DNA of 64,000 nucleotides from Pectinophora gossypiella (GCF_024362695.1 NC_065420.1:7409920-7473919); one strand, 5' to 3'. Positions 11,746 to 23,698 are shown, counted from the first letter of the stretch. Numbers and translations: made by a program. Notes: generated by a model from the sequence alone, not told the origin.

Positions 11746-12319
11746 AAATAAATATTTTTTTTTTGTTTTCATCGAAGGGCAAGGCAAAGGGAACTATAGC
11801 TATATATACCGCCATGTTTTATGTATTTTTTTCTTGATGATGATTAATGAAATGATGAAAGGTGATGACGATGAATGATGAAACCTAAGCCCCCACCTCG
11901 GAGTAGACTCCTACTCCGAACCCCATACGAATTACTTAACTCAAAAGACCGTATAAACTTTCGAGTTATGAAGCGGCTTGTTGGCACGAAGCGAAAATAG
12001 ATAGGTACCTACACTTTATCTTTGAATGAAGCGAAGTTCGATCATTATTATAAGTAAATAATAATCGAACTTCACTCTAGAAGTTCGTTTGATCATCTAT
12101 TATATTTTTATTGTATTAAAGAATCATCGTATCCTTCGTCAGGGAATCACAGGGGATTTAGTCCCAATGATGGTTTTCTAGAATACTAGTTTCCTATTTT
12201 ATCTATTATTATTTAATTATTGTATGGGAAAAACAACACAATAGATAGGTATTTTAAATTGCATTGATGCCTGCGTGTCGTGGTTGCTTCAGATAATGAT
12301 GCTGATCGCAAACGTTAGG

Positions 12320-12391
12320 TATATAAGCAAATAAATGTCTTATTACTCTGCTTTGAGATTCAGACACCTCTAGAGAGGTTACAGGAAAAAG
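12320..12391 (+). promoter_or_regulatory. Predicted promoter and 5' noncoding exon of CSP gene D
   Basis: TATATAAG lies at 12320-12327. A donor (GAAAAAG|GTAGGT) follows 12391, and the matching acceptor (TTTTTTGAGCAG) ends at 12946, one base before the ATG of D. The transcription start would fall near 12350; no strong initiator is seen. The predicted 5' UTR intron is 12392-12946. Confidence 0.42.
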
Positions 12392-12947
12392 GTAGGTTGT
12401 TGATATTATTTATTTAATATATTTATAAGTACTTACTTGCTAGTTCATTTTCCAATGAAATGGGGACGGAAGCACGATATGAAGATAACAAAATAATTAT
12501 TACGAGAAAAGAAAAGAATAAAATAAAAAAGACATGCGAAAAACTTAGCACATTTGAATTTGAATTGTCTATCGACGTTTCATGGATAATTTAAAGTCGA
12601 CATAAATATAGATATAAACATACACAGCCTTTACATCCTACTGCTGGGCACATAATGTAAGATTGATCATTTAATATGATCATTCTTACTATTATTAACG
12701 GTAGAACAGCATCCTGAAACTAACTAACTAACAAGTTAAGACTTCTTTTAATCCTGCTATCGCGTAATGTTGGACTCAAGTAGGTGAGTGTACCTGAATA
12801 AAAACAAAAAGTTTTATGTGCTTAGTACTTCTGCCTTTATCATATTTAATTCTTATTGAAATCGTTGGTATTTCCATAAATACACTTTTTTGCCTATCAA
12901 TACAGAAACATTCGCAAATCTTGTTGAAAATACATTTTTTGAGCAGG

Positions 12948-14101
12948 ATGCGGTGGCTGGTGGTATTGTCACTGGCGGCTGCACTGGCGCTGGTGGCGGG
13001 GCGCACGCGCAACAGCTTCGACGACGTAGACCTGGAGATGCTGCTGAAGGATGAGCCGCAGTGGCGAGCCATATACCGCTGTCTCATGGATAGAGGGCCG
13101 TGTCTGCCTGAAATGCAGAGATTTAAAGGTAACAACCATAATTATTAATGCTGTAAGTTACCCGAAGAGAATAAAATGATAAATAATATAACTTTAAGTA
13201 ATTAAACTACACGAATTATTACCCGGTTTAACCTAGGTATTTTTTGTAAACGATAAAGTGATAGAATTAGACATTCTTATACCATTTTAGCGGTCTAATT
13301 TATGTGTGGGTTTTTAGGTTGTATTTATTGAAATGAAAAGACTTGTTTTACGGGTAAAAACGCGCGAATGTATTTTATTATGGAAAACAGCACAATGGCA
13401 GGTGGAAAGTATTGCCAACATAGTAACTGATTAGCCGTCCCCCATTCAGCGCTTGTCGCTATCGACCCACTAGGGTGGATTAATTCTTTCAATTATTTTA
13501 TTCTCAGACGATGTCCCGAGCCGGGGTTTGCGCCCAACTGGGCACCCTTGTGGCCAGTTTTAAATGTTGTACCGAGTGAGAGCCTTCAGCGCTCCCCATT
13601 TGTCCGGTCAAGTCGTTAATATAATTTGCGGCAAACCTACAATAAGAAAAAATGTTTAGCAGATTAGCCAACATACTAAAAATAATCACAATGCGTGCGT
13701 TCTCATTTTCTAACAGTGTGAATGGTCTATGAAGCGGTACGTGGCCCAGAGAAGGCTATGATTTACTTATAAACATGTAAAGCCTAATCTTGTTGTAAAT
13801 CGTAAAAGTTTGTTCTTCTTTTTTCCTTTCCATTTTCCACCTAACTTGTGTTGAATCTAAGCCTCTTTCATTCTTCTTCTGCAGTGAGAATACAAGTCGT
13901 TGTCAGCTATCTTTTCGATATCATCTCTTTTGGGATTGTTTTACAGATATGCTCCCGGGATTGGTGCAGAAGAAGTGTGAGCAGTGTTCATCGAAACAGA
14001 AAGAGAAGTTCGATCAGGCGATCAAGCTAATCGCGTCTAAATATCCCAGTGATCTGCAGGATTTAATGGCCAAGTATTCTCCAAAAACAGAATTAAACTA
14101 A
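12948..14101 (+). CDS. Chemosensory protein D, shortened C-terminus (exons 12948-13128 and 13947-14101)
   Basis: A complete, divergent CSP of 111 aa. The signal peptide is residues 1-18 (MRWLVVLSLAAALALVAG). The usual YDNFD is replaced by SFDDVDLEMLL. Cysteines 45, 52, 71 and 74 keep the C-X6-C-X18-C-X2-C pattern (RCLMDRGPC, CEQC). Exon 1 ends TTT AAA G|GTAACA and exon 2 follows GTTTTACAG, phase 1. The C-terminal part is about ten residues shorter than in siblings and ends LMAKYSPKTELN, so KYDP has become KYSP and the last helix is reduced. AATAAA at 14190 is a likely poly(A) signal. The intron holds a family-D repeat. No frame damage is visible, so it is probably functional. Confidence 0.94.
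13430..13665. repeat. Interspersed repeat, family D, in the intron of gene D
   Basis: Shared phrases are cgctatcgacccactagggt, cgcccaactgggcaccc, gagagccttcagcgctcccc and aatttgcggcaaacctacaa. Copies of similar length lie at 16697-16938 and 46812-47393, with a short piece at 54525-54610. Confidence 0.75.
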
Positions 14102-16320
14102 GCATTGGTAAAATAATAACACAGTGTGATAGGTTCCACTCTGCGACGCATACGACAATTATAATAACTGGCGACTGACACATGTGACTAATAAATAAAT
14201 CCATGCAACGCTTTCTCCAACAGTTGTATATTACAGTTGTATATAAAGCAGGGCTCCCATAATATATACAATATTATGTGGCGGTCCGGTTGCTAAAGGA
14301 GGGGCGTGTGCCCAGCAGTCGGTCGCATATAGGCTATTTATGTTTATGTATATTATCTTTTATGTAATGTTATGTGGACCCAGCTTTATTAATATTATGT
14401 GTTTATTTTTATAGCGTATTTTTTAAAGTGCTTATATTTAACCTTTTTTATTTATTTTACGCGAATAAAATATAACGCTATGTTTTATTATATTGTGTAA
14501 GACTAATGCCAGGAAAATTATGACTACAAATCTACAATACAGTCACGTATTTAATATTTTTGAATTTAATATTTCCATTTGGATTTTATGTATTCTTGAC
14601 ATTAATTTTATTTGAGATTTATATTTTTCATTCAAAATTAATAAACCTATCTTATCTGTTGTTTTTTCGGGATACTAATTACTAAAAGTTTTTTATTATA
14701 AATGTATTTAATTGTAAATTAAATAAGGAATGCCTATCATCTATGTTACTATTATAATAATATAAAATATATCTAGTTACATGAAACTAACTTATTTGTT
14801 AATAACAATGTGCTTAATAATTTTAATGCTATTTATTCCACGTACCTTTAAGTATGAGATTAAAGAATAATATTATTTATATTATAATAGTTGAGTGTTT
14901 TATTTATTATTGATACACTCGTAACGTGTTACCACAGTAACATAATATACATCAATGCATTGATTGCAGGCACCTGCCTGCATGCCACCTGGCATGGATG
15001 TTTTTGAGAATCGACTAAAATAAAAAAATATATTGGCCTAAGATCACGCTAGACTAACGATAAGTGGAATCATATATGTAGACTAACATAGATATACCTC
15101 TTCTCGTAGTAAATCCTTCCTTTCCTCCTTTCCTTTTATGTTGTATATTTTATTTCCTTTTATATTGTATAAACTCTCTGGATAACTAATAACTTTGTTT
15201 GAGGTTTACGCGGTTTAACGCGATATGAACCCGGTATTATGTGTTTTAATTATAACTAATAACTGTATTTTCTTCTCATATTAAGTGAATTTGTAATTCT
15301 TTATGGTAAATAAATATCTTTAACCAGAATTATACGCGAGCAATAAACAGTTTTACGTATTTGCTCTTATACAAACGTCAGGTGTTTGCAGATTGGAGTT
15401 TTAACATTTCATTATATTTACAAAGTTACTTGAATCTAGATGTAAATCCAGACTTATCAACCCTCTAGTAAAGACATATTCTATAAATAAAGATTAAACT
15501 AGCAATACAAATACAAATACACTTTATTGCACATAAAAACACAACACTAAAAACAATTACAAATGTGAAAAGAGAAGTACAATCGGCGGCATTATTGCTA
15601 AATAGCAATTTCTTCCAGGCAACCATAGGGTGAATGAACTTGCTACATATTGGATTCTGGCAATCTAGCAATCTAGTTCATCAGTACGAAGCAGATTCAT
15701 CTTTTCTTCATCATTATGAGAATACGTTATTAGTCACGTCACCACAAGTGATCACAATACACTTTTGATACGATGTCCTAGAATGACCCCCTCCAGTTGT
15801 GGGGAGGCCTGTGCTTAGCAGTGGCATGTATATAGGCTATTTATGTTATGTATGTATGTCCTAAGATGAATATGACGTATTGGCGTATATAATAGTATTA
15901 ATAACAAAACTCAATACCCACATTAACTTAACTACTGTGATCTGTATCTCTTTACTTGATAGTAGTTTTGCGTCTTCTAATAGTTGTAAAAAAAGATAAA
16001 GTGAATTACGCAGGAATACAATGCAGGTACGTCGCTTGGCGGTGTGATACCTGGAAAGTTGTAGCGACGGTGGTGGTGGTAGCCACGGTCGGAGCTTAAT
16101 TTCACCGCCATGTGTCGTTTAATACGTATAGAGAATCGTGGAATTTTACAAACGCAAACGACTTCAATCTCATATTAAGTATATTTGAAAATTTTCAGGG
16201 TATGAGTCAATCAGATACGTGGTTGCCGACAGAATGTTTTGCAAAAAGTTATGGATCTTGCGGTATGTACTCAACTACTACGTAACACGGAATACAATAG
16301 TGATTACGCCTAATCGGTCG
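14102..16320. other. Intergenic between D and E
   Basis: An SINE-A tail fragment lies at about 14285-14360 (ggaggggcgtgtgcccagca, tataggctatttatgtttat). A second lies at about 15785-15865 (gtggggaggcctgtgcttag plus a TATG tail). A minus-strand LINE tail lies at about 15500-15680. The rest is very AT-rich with no gene visible. Confidence 0.5.
15500..15680 (-). mobile_element. LINE 3' end fragment, minus strand
   Basis: Reading the minus strand, the fragment contains GGTTGCCTGGAAGAAATTGC, then runs to GTGCAATAAAGTGTATTTGT and a TTTGTA microsatellite. The plus-strand copy at 49700-49900 has the same order. This AATAAA plus microsatellite ending is typical of CR1-like or Jockey-like LINE tails. 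Confidence 0.6.
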
Positions 16321-16327
16321 TATAAAG
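16321..16327 (+). promoter_or_regulatory. TATA box of CSP gene E
   Basis: TATAAAG lies 83 bases before the ATG of E. No acceptor-like sequence lies between it and the ATG, so a short unspliced 5' UTR beginning near 16350 is likely. Confidence 0.5.
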
Positions 16328-16403
16328 CCCATTGTTCCATTTTACTTAAATAGACCAACTCTAGTTAGCTTCTTTGCAATTTGGAAACGATACGACCGGA
16401 AAC

Positions 16404-17367
16404 ATGTCTAGTTGCAGCAAAACGTTAATTCTCCTTTCAATTATGCTATTAGTAAATATAAGTTTCTGTAAACAACGGAATTACGATAACTTTGACATTG
16501 AAAATATGCTGTCCAACCCGATGCGGTCGAAGAGGTTCTTCGAGTGCATCCGCAACGAGTCGTCGTGCACCACCGAGGATAAGGAAATGAAACGTAAGGA
16601 TCTTCCTAAATATACTTAAAGCCTTTCTCTAAAAAAAGAGAAATTGAAGAAGAGAAGTCTTTCTTTTTGTTTCTTTTTTGGTTTGACGTAGTTTTAACCG
16701 GCATGGTCGACGATTTCCCTCAATAAGCGCTTATCGCTATCGACTCACTAGGGTCGATTATTTTTTTCAAATATTTGTCCTCTCAGACGACGCCCTGAGC
16801 CGAGATTCGCACCCAACTGGACACCCTCAGGCCTGTTGTTTTAAACGTTGTACCGGGTGAGAGCCTTCAGCGCTCCCCATTTGTCCAGCCAAGTAGTTAA
16901 TGCCATCTGCGGCAAATCTACAATAGGTCACGTCAAAAGTGTATACGTAATGACATGGTAATAAGGCGAGAAATGAGAATACATAAACCAAATTCAAAGT
17001 AGATTGCGACTTGTTTTCTTACGGTTTGTTGGATTTCACCTTTATTTTCCTTTCACGCTTTTGAAAATCGTCGGCAGGATTAATTTGTGTGTAATCCGCA
17101 GCAGCAAATCCTCATGCTTTTCTATTCCATTGATAATAAAAAATACTTTTACTTACTTTTCTTTTCTGTAAAGTACAATTTAGACAACAACTCAAATTTT
17201 GTTTTTTTTTTTTAAGTAGTACTTGAAATGTTTTAGATGATCTAGTGGAAATGATCACCACATCCTGTGCGGGGTGCACAGACATCGAGAAGAGCAAGTT
17301 GCAAAGTCTGAAGCGGCGAGCTATGGACGACCCTCAGATACTCAATCTAGCTCTTGGCGATATGTGA
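16404..17367 (+). CDS. Chemosensory protein E, truncated C-terminus (exons 16404-16593 and 17237-17367)
   Basis: A complete but short CSP of 106 aa. The first 22 residues are a hydrophobic signal peptide (LILLSIMLLVNISFC). Then comes RNYDNFDIENML. Cysteines 48, 55, 74 and 77 give C-X6-C-X18-C-X2-C (ECIRNESSC, CAGC). Exon 1 ends ATG AAA C|GTAAGG and exon 2 follows GTTTTAG, phase 1. Exon 2 is only 131 bases against about 185-203 in the typical members. The protein stops at LNLALGDM and lacks the KYDP segment and final helix. The start is the ATG at 16404; the frame continues 5' only through a TTG codon. AATAAA at 17447 follows the stop. It may be a specialised short CSP or one losing function; splice sites and reading frame remain intact. 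Confidence 0.92.
16697..16938. repeat. Interspersed repeat, family D, in the intron of gene E
   Basis: Nearly full copy beginning accggcatggtcgacgattt and ending tctgcggcaaatctacaata. It is in the same orientation as the copy in the intron of gene D. Confidence 0.75.
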
Positions 17368-17597
17368 ACAAAAAACGCTTCATACTAGCATAATTTTGTA
17401 CTCTACTTATAAAGACATATTTATACCTTTGTATATCAAAATAGTCAATAAACATGTAATCATAATTTGCTACAAGTATCTTCCTTTGATTCATGTACCT
17501 ACGTTATTCTTTATTCTATGACTCAACTCCACATAATCTCCTTCTTTTTTAAGTCTATAAAAAGTAGAATAGAATTATTTGTCTTCAGACGTGTCAT

Positions 17598-17940
17598 TTA
17601 TATCATTATCCCGTTTTGACAGGGAGCGCGTACCTAACCTGAAGATTTGACAGGTCTGGTTTTGTACAAAAGCGACTGCCTGCCTTACCTTCCAACCTGC
17701 GCAGGGAAAACCAGCCCAATAGGTACATGTTAGGTCACATACCTCTGAAACTAATTTCTCGGATATGTGAGTTTCCTCACGATGTTTACATTCCCCGCTG
17801 AGCACGTGATGATCATTTATGATCCGAACTTGAATTCGAAAAATGATTTCGAAAATGATGGGTTTAGGTATGTGCTGGATTCGAACCTGCGACCTTACAG
17901 TGAGAGTTGAGCGATCTAATCAACAAGGCTACCGCGGCTT
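17598..17940 (-). mobile_element. tRNA-headed SINE (family B), nearly full length
   Basis: On the minus strand it starts AGCCGCGGTAGCCTTGTTGA (tRNA-like A-box region), has the B box GGTTCGAATCC, then CATCATTTTCG, CACGTGCTCAGCGGGGAATG and GACCTGTCAAATCTTCAGGT. A plus-strand full copy lies at 62735-63069 and a headless copy at 39736-40014. It is a transposon relic and not a tRNA gene. Confidence 0.75.
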
Positions 17941-18318
17941 CACGGCTAGGCTGTGTTGATTTATATGTATATTAAATAACTTAATTAAACTTAAAAAACA
18001 CAAAGATCCTCGTACTATAGCCGGGAACATCTACTATCAGTAGAACACCTCCACCAACCCAAAGTGGAGCAGCGTGGTGGTATGCTCCATACCACATAGC
18101 ATATCATAAGCTCACGATTAGTCAGAGGTACACCTATCAAGGGATGACCTGAGTAACCACGCTTCTCCTGAGCTTTCTGTTAGACGAACATGACAGGTGG
18201 TGCACTGTATCGCCATCTGATAACGGTCGAGTCAACTGTGTCAGTGTTAATTACACTTAGATAAATCAATAAGTAAGTCATTGGTGCAAGTCTGGTACCT
18301 TACAGTAAATCGTATATA

Positions 18319-18493
18319 GGCTACAGCCGGGTTTGCATGACAACCGCGCCGCACGAGGCGCGAATTATATTGAGCGCTTCGACCAATAAACGATTCGAAT
18401 GCAATCTACGTAGATGGATCTCAAACGGCTATTGGTCGAAGGCCTCGATATAATTCCCGCCGCGCGCGGCGCGGTTACCGTGCAGGGCCTACA
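18319..18493. mobile_element. Palindromic GC-rich MITE
   Basis: An imperfect inverted repeat of about 175 bp. The left arm reads tgacaaccgcgccgcacgag, then gcgaattatattgagcgctt and cgaccaataa. The right arm mirrors this (attggtcgaaggcctcgata, ggcgcggttaccgtgcaggg). The spacer is short. No coding capacity. Confidence 0.75.
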
Positions 18494-20212
18494 GGTACGA
18501 GTACTAATACTTTTTTGAAATCGCGTATTACAGTATCTCAATACTTGACAAAGTGTTTACCGTTTTTGACCTCCGTAAAGACCCAGTTTGTAAGTAGGTA
18601 CACATCCACCCACTTCTGAATGAAATGACAGAATAAGTAAAATTTGGACCTGGGTTTCTGACGGCTACGTGGGACCTTAGTCAAGATGCAAATGATTACG
18701 AAAAACGACAGCGTAATTGAATAAAATGTATGGGATTGATATGTCACTTTATGATTATCTTATACGTTTTATCCAATTATTGTTATTCATAATCGTTTCC
18801 ATTTTGGGTAAGGCCCCTGTAGTTTTGCACTTAATGTTGGCTTTGAAATATTCGTGACTACAACAGCGTTGAAAATACCCATGTAAGCATCTATTTAAAT
18901 AATAAACATAAAGCGGAAGTATAAAATAAAAAAAATAACAAATATTCTACCTAAATTTGTTCCATTACATAACAACAACCACAGCTTGACCATTTCTCAT
19001 CAATTAATAAAATCTGAATTAATACATTCTGCAGGAGTAGTAAAGACACTCATCAAAAGTTATAAATCTACGCAAACATCCATGAAATGTATGCGTTGTC
19101 CTAAAGAACTGATTAATAATTTGAATACAATTGGTTTTTTGCTCCCTTGTAACTGTGATCTCTAGTTACAAACAGCTGGTATTTAGCATCATGCTTTAAA
19201 CCTGTAGAGGTAAAGCCATGGAAAACTTGTAGACACTTTTTTATTATGTCTCAGGATACCTAAGCTATACCTTTAGACGTGATTTCGTGACGCGATGATA
19301 TGAAATATTGCAATTAAAAAAGTACTTACTTCATTTTTATGATTATCTTTATTCTACAAGACATGACCATAATCGATCGTATTACTTATCAGGAATCTCT
19401 AAATATGGAATATAGATGGGCATATTATGTTCTAGACTAAGATTTAATAGTACTATGATTATGATTTCATTTTTGTGAAGTGTGAATACCATGCGACGGA
19501 TATGTACAATCAAGGAGCAAAAGTGCAGTAGTGAGTCTAGCGAATTATTTGTAAACAGTGGTGAAATTATGAACCATTAGTTGTTATAATTATAAAGTGT
19601 ATGTTTTGGTATGTGTTTTGGTCTATTACAGAAACGACGTGTAACCAGGAGGTTTTAAGTGCAACCAGTTAATTTATTGCTTAGCAAGAAACTGACTGGA
19701 CTTTTCCATCTTATCGTAGCTTGATTAGCCCAACTGGTAATATAGTCGCGTGCTTATGTTATGTTAAGTATGCAGTTTAATAATAAGTAGTTAAGGGACA
19801 ATTACTCAGAGAATAAAAACTGATCATTTTCCTTAACCTTTCTTATGAATAACTTTTCAAAATTCGCAAGAAACGGTTTCTGCGCTTTCTAATATCAGAA
19901 ATACTTGTAGTTTCCTTGTGAGGTTCAGAGTGATTTAGATCTCGGACCATTAGGTGATGCAACGAAGAAATCACAAATATAATGTTAATTATAAGTGTAC
20001 CTTTAGGGTCCACAGCGGCCCATTAGGAGGCCAATGACATGTACCTTATACTTAAACCAGTTTTGGGATGCGGAAGGATTAACTTAACTCATTTGAATAT
20101 TTTGGCTTGTGGTCACAGTTATTTTAACCTACATTTTAGAAGACATGCTAACTTATTCTTTTTAAAATACTAAGTGATATACTGTGATAAATATTATGAT
20201 GTATAAGAACAT

Positions 20213-20316
20213 AAACAGCCTATATACGTCCCACTGCTGGGCACAGGCCTCCCCTCGTTCAACCGGAAGGGATACGGAGCATACTCCACCACGCTGCTCC
20301 ACTGCGGGTTGGTGAT
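20213..20316 (-). mobile_element. SINE family A fragment
   Basis: Sequence gcctatatacgtcccactgc through acgctgctccactgcgggtt matches the 48729-49056 SINE. It lacks the tRNA-like portion. Confidence 0.65.
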
Positions 20317-20695
20317 TATGTATTAGAACCACTAGTAAATAATTATAAAATAGAACTAGATAGATGATAAATATTGTTTACTTTTACTTGTTGTATACCA
20401 ATGCAATGATGTAGCACGCAAGGGACCGTTACCCAAATGACAATTTCTCGTTTAAATAAAAATTATCTAGTGTATTTAATTACTTTTGGAACTTAGTGTT
20501 TTGATTGATACAATAAAAAAATAAAGTAAACGTCCCAGAAACCTAATAAGATGGCAAAAATAAAGACTACGAACGAAAGTAGATGCATACATTAAGGCCT
20601 GGCGCCACCGCCAGTGGGAATAGGACCAGAACATGAGTAATATTAACACTTGTATGCCTAGGTGTGGGTAAACAGTGCTTTCTTCGTGACATTAG

Positions 20696-20815
20696 CATGC
20701 GACCCGTTACTCGGACCGGCTCTCAAGTGCTCGACTCGTCGGAGAATGCACCCCGGGGCACCGGCCATACCTACACCAGCGTTCACTCTCGGAGGACACT
20801 CTCTACTTTCTTCCA
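20696..20815 (+). other. Possible orphan internal coding exon
   Basis: A 120-base GC-rich segment sits in AT-rich DNA, bounded by an acceptor-like tcttcgtgacattag and a good donor TTCCA|GTAAGT. All three plus-strand frames are open. The one starting CAT GCG ACC looks most like protein (RYSDRLSS, ECTPGHRPYLHQRSLSED), with many C- or G-ending codons. It matches no repeat seen elsewhere in the window. It could be one exon of a host gene whose other exons lie outside the window, a captured gene fragment, or chance. I do not recognise the peptide. Confidence 0.3.
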
Positions 20816-21639
20816 GTAAGTACTCACTATTCTTATCTTTAATAACTTTAAATATATTGTCTAAAAAAATATCGCGGATATATTTTCGTTGTCATTTAGT
20901 TGTAATGTTTTTATTTGTAAATTTTGTTACAATACTTGTAGTTTTGTTATTTTGTTTGGATTTTGTTTTGATCCAAATATGTATAGGTTCGTTTATGATC
21001 GCCTCCTATTATAGAAGTGTTAGATAGAGTTCATTTAAAAAGGTTTAAATCTTTTATAAATGTTGTGTCTTGATTTGAAACCGGACTTACTATTATCATT
21101 TTTATGAATATATGCATAATTATTATAAAAATCCAATAAATTGCGTGCATCTAGTGTCAGTTGGTAGAAAAATGTTTGAATTACTCTTCATAACACGTAT
21201 TTTTCTGAAAACTATATAAGTAGTTCGGTTACAATGTTTTTGTTCAAGTATAGTTTACTTGCACTTATTTACAATTGAACGCTTTAGAAAGTAACGTGTT
21301 AGTAAGAGTAACTGTGAAAGTATGCCCCAGCAATGTCAGTATTGTATAGGTAATCAAGCGGAAAACATTCGTCTTAGATTATTAGACAAATAAGGAAGTA
21401 AAAGAAAAAAACAATATTCGTGCATATAAATGATAAATTCGTGTGTGTCCAAAAATAAAACTAAGTTAAAAAAGGTTTATTTATATACAGGTACGTACGC
21501 AAACCAATAAAGCTTGTGGTTTACTATTATTTTAAACAACTTATAACTACTACTACTACTACTACTACACTTTAGTTTAGCTAAAGGAAAAAAGTTTAAG
21601 AAATTATAAAAAAGAGTCATATCCCTGATTTAAACGCGG

Positions 21640-21745
21640 TAAGACACAAAAACCATAAACAATAACGGATAATAACACCCTTAATAGACCCACCCACCCT
21701 TATGTAGTTCTGTGCAATAAAGTATATTTGATTTGATTTGATTTT
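21640..21745 (+). mobile_element. LINE 3' tail with TTTGA microsatellite
   Basis: The segment ends ctgtgcaataaagtatattt followed by repeated TTTGA (gatttgatttgatttt). AATAAA followed by a pentamer run is the ending seen on the intact CR1-like LINE at 35703 (there TTTAC), so this is a 5'-truncated relative. Confidence 0.6.
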
Positions 21746-21898
21746 AATAATTATAAAAAATGTGTTTTAATGTGTTTTAATAATTATAAAAAAACTTTGT
21801 ACGTGCACTATAACGTCCTTTGTGCGCTTTTATATCAATAGTTTATTTACAGATTGGATTGTATTTATTGCTATAAATATTTGATTTCATTACTATGA

Positions 21899-22185
21899 TC
21901 TTCTTCTTCTATCGTGTGGTTTAAGAAGTGGATTACCAACCTCAGCATCCCTGGTGTCAGGGTTATTATCGAGCCGCCAAAGGCCCTTATATGGCTCATG
22001 TAATGCCCACATACTTATATCAGTAAGCAGTAACCGGGACCAACGGCTTAACGTGTCTTCCGAAGCACGCATCATCTTACTTACGGACAATCACGTGACC
22101 ACAAGGTGATTTTTGTGATTTGTCCCCACTGGGCTCGAACCCGGGACCGCCTCATGACCTTTGGCTTAACCACTAGACTAGAGAA
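21899..22185 (-). mobile_element. tRNA-headed SINE (family C)
   Basis: The plus strand reads ttcttctatcgtgtggttta, ccctggtgtcagggttatta, ccgccaaaggcccttatatg, gggaccaacggcttaacgtg, then tccccactgggctcgaaccc and aaccactagactag. The reverse complement of the right end has a B-box-like GGGTTCGAGCCC and an A-box-like TAGTGGTTAAGCC. Confidence 0.7.
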
Positions 22186-23054
22186 TTCGTTAACAGGCCG
22201 TTACTGTGATAGAGTTTGATTTTGTTGACGTAATTTATGGAAGATTGGGTATTACTAGGTAGGTAACAAATTGGAAGCAGTAAGGACTCTGCATAGTATG
22301 CATCTATATTACATATATATTTGTTACAGACATAAATAGTCATGATGTTGACTGTGATATATAATTATGTTATTAAAACATAGTAATTTAAGGATTGCAG
22401 CCTTGTGTTAACACGGGACATACCCTATTATAGAAATAAGTACCTAATCAAATATCAAAGATCGGCAGGGCATGCATGATGCAAAAAATTGTTTACATAC
22501 GATATTACAAGTACGTCATCTGATCTATATATAGTTGTTTTTATTGATTAATCAAATTGCGGTTACGTTGGAAAAAAAACGTCCTAAAATATCGATATTA
22601 TTATTGTTATCCTTTGTTTTTTCATATGAGGGAGTTGAGCGGCCGAAAATCTACTTAATATGCCTGGAAAGTTATTGAAGGCTCAAAAATATTTAGTTTT
22701 CCAGTAAAATAGAGGATTTTGTCTGATATAAGATTTTGTTTATCATGATAGATTGATAATTGTAAGGAAGAGTCGATTTTTAAAATTACTTTTACTCAGG
22801 GAGTTCTATTTCTTTGAAAGTATTTTAGCAAAGAATGCATAAAATTATTATTTCTTGTAAAAGTCTGGGAACGCGGTGAACGGTAATGCCAACTCTATGG
22901 ATTAGATATGCGATCGAATTTCTGACCTATATGTAAGTGTAGATCAATAGATAGAGAAATCCAATAGGGAAAAGACAATAATCGACTAGATTTTTTTAAT
23001 AACAATTATTAATTAAGGTGTATCATGTCCTTACAGTACCAGGACACAATAAAC

Positions 23055-23698
23055 ATGAGGAGTTGGCTGGTATGTCTGTGCGCGCTGACGGTAGTAGCGC
23101 TGTGTTCAGCGCAGCGCAGGCAGGGTCTGCCCAACCGTTACGAGAACTTCAATGCTGACTCCATCATCCAGAACGAACGAGTGCTGCTCGCCTATTACAA
23201 GTGTGTCATGGATAAAGGCCCCTGTACGAAGGACGGCAAGAATTTTAAACGTAAGTTTTCATGGTTTATATGGTAAGATGACAATTGATGACCAAAATAC
23301 AACTTTCCGAGTATCGCAGAGTATATCTACTAATATGTTGTCTTTAAGAGACCCTAAGCAAAGTGTAGGTCACTCCGATAAATTTCGATTTCTATGGCTT
23401 CTTGTTTGATATAGGACATAGGAAAGCTTAAACTTAAACTTGTTTATAAATAGGTACTTATTTTTTATTTCGAGATAAAGAACGTTCTATAAATATCTAC
23501 CGAATTCCAGGCGTGCTACCAGAGACGCTATCGACAGCCTGCGCGCGATGTTCGCCCAACCAGAAGGCGGTGGTGAGGAAACTGCTGATGGGCATCAGAG
23601 CTAAGAGCGAGCCGCGCTTCCTCGAGCTGCTGGACAAGTACGACCCTCAGCGGCTCAACAGAGAGGGACTTTACAACTTCCTCCTAACTGGACAATAA
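23055..23698 (+). CDS. Chemosensory protein F (exons 23055-23250 and 23511-23698)
   Basis: A complete CSP of 127 aa. The signal peptide is residues 1-19 (MRSWLVCLCALTVVALCSA). It is followed by a slightly longer basic N-terminus (QRRQGLPNRYENFN). Cysteines 50, 57, 76 and 79 give C-X6-C-X18-C-X2-C (KCVMDKGPC, CARC). Exon 1 ends TTT AAA C|GTAAGT; exon 2 follows GAATTCCAG; phase 1; the intron is only 260 bp, the shortest after J. The C-terminus has LLDKYDPQRLNREGLYNFLL. I chose 23055 over the in-frame ATG at 23025 because a good acceptor (TCCTTACAG) ends at 23036 between them, which suggests a 5' UTR intron, and because 23055 gives the better signal peptide. Confidence 0.95.

Larger units (their letters stand above)
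10644..12319. other. Intergenic between divergent C and D promoters
   Basis: It contains a family-C SINE fragment at about 11090-11320 (minus), a LINE 3'-tail fragment at about 11676-11745 (minus), and a short hairpin at about 12033-12073 (gaagttcgatcattattat against ataataatcgaacttc). No gene is seen. Confidence 0.5.
17368..23054. other. Long intergenic stretch between E and F
   Basis: It contains a SINE (17598-17940), a piece of another repeat (about 18100-18290, shared with 58438-58600), a MITE (18319-18493), a SINE-A fragment (20213-20316), a possible orphan exon (20696-20815), a LINE tail (21640-21745) and a SINE (21899-22185). A TATATAAG at 21213 and TATATATAG near 22526 are possible promoter elements for gene F but lack clear initiator and donor sites. 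A TAC trinucleotide run is at about 21547-21568. Confidence 0.5.

Noticed and set aside
23025..23054. Earlier in-frame ATG for CSP F
   Set aside because: It lies before a good acceptor (23036) and would lengthen the signal peptide n-region without benefit. It remains possible if there is no UTR intron.
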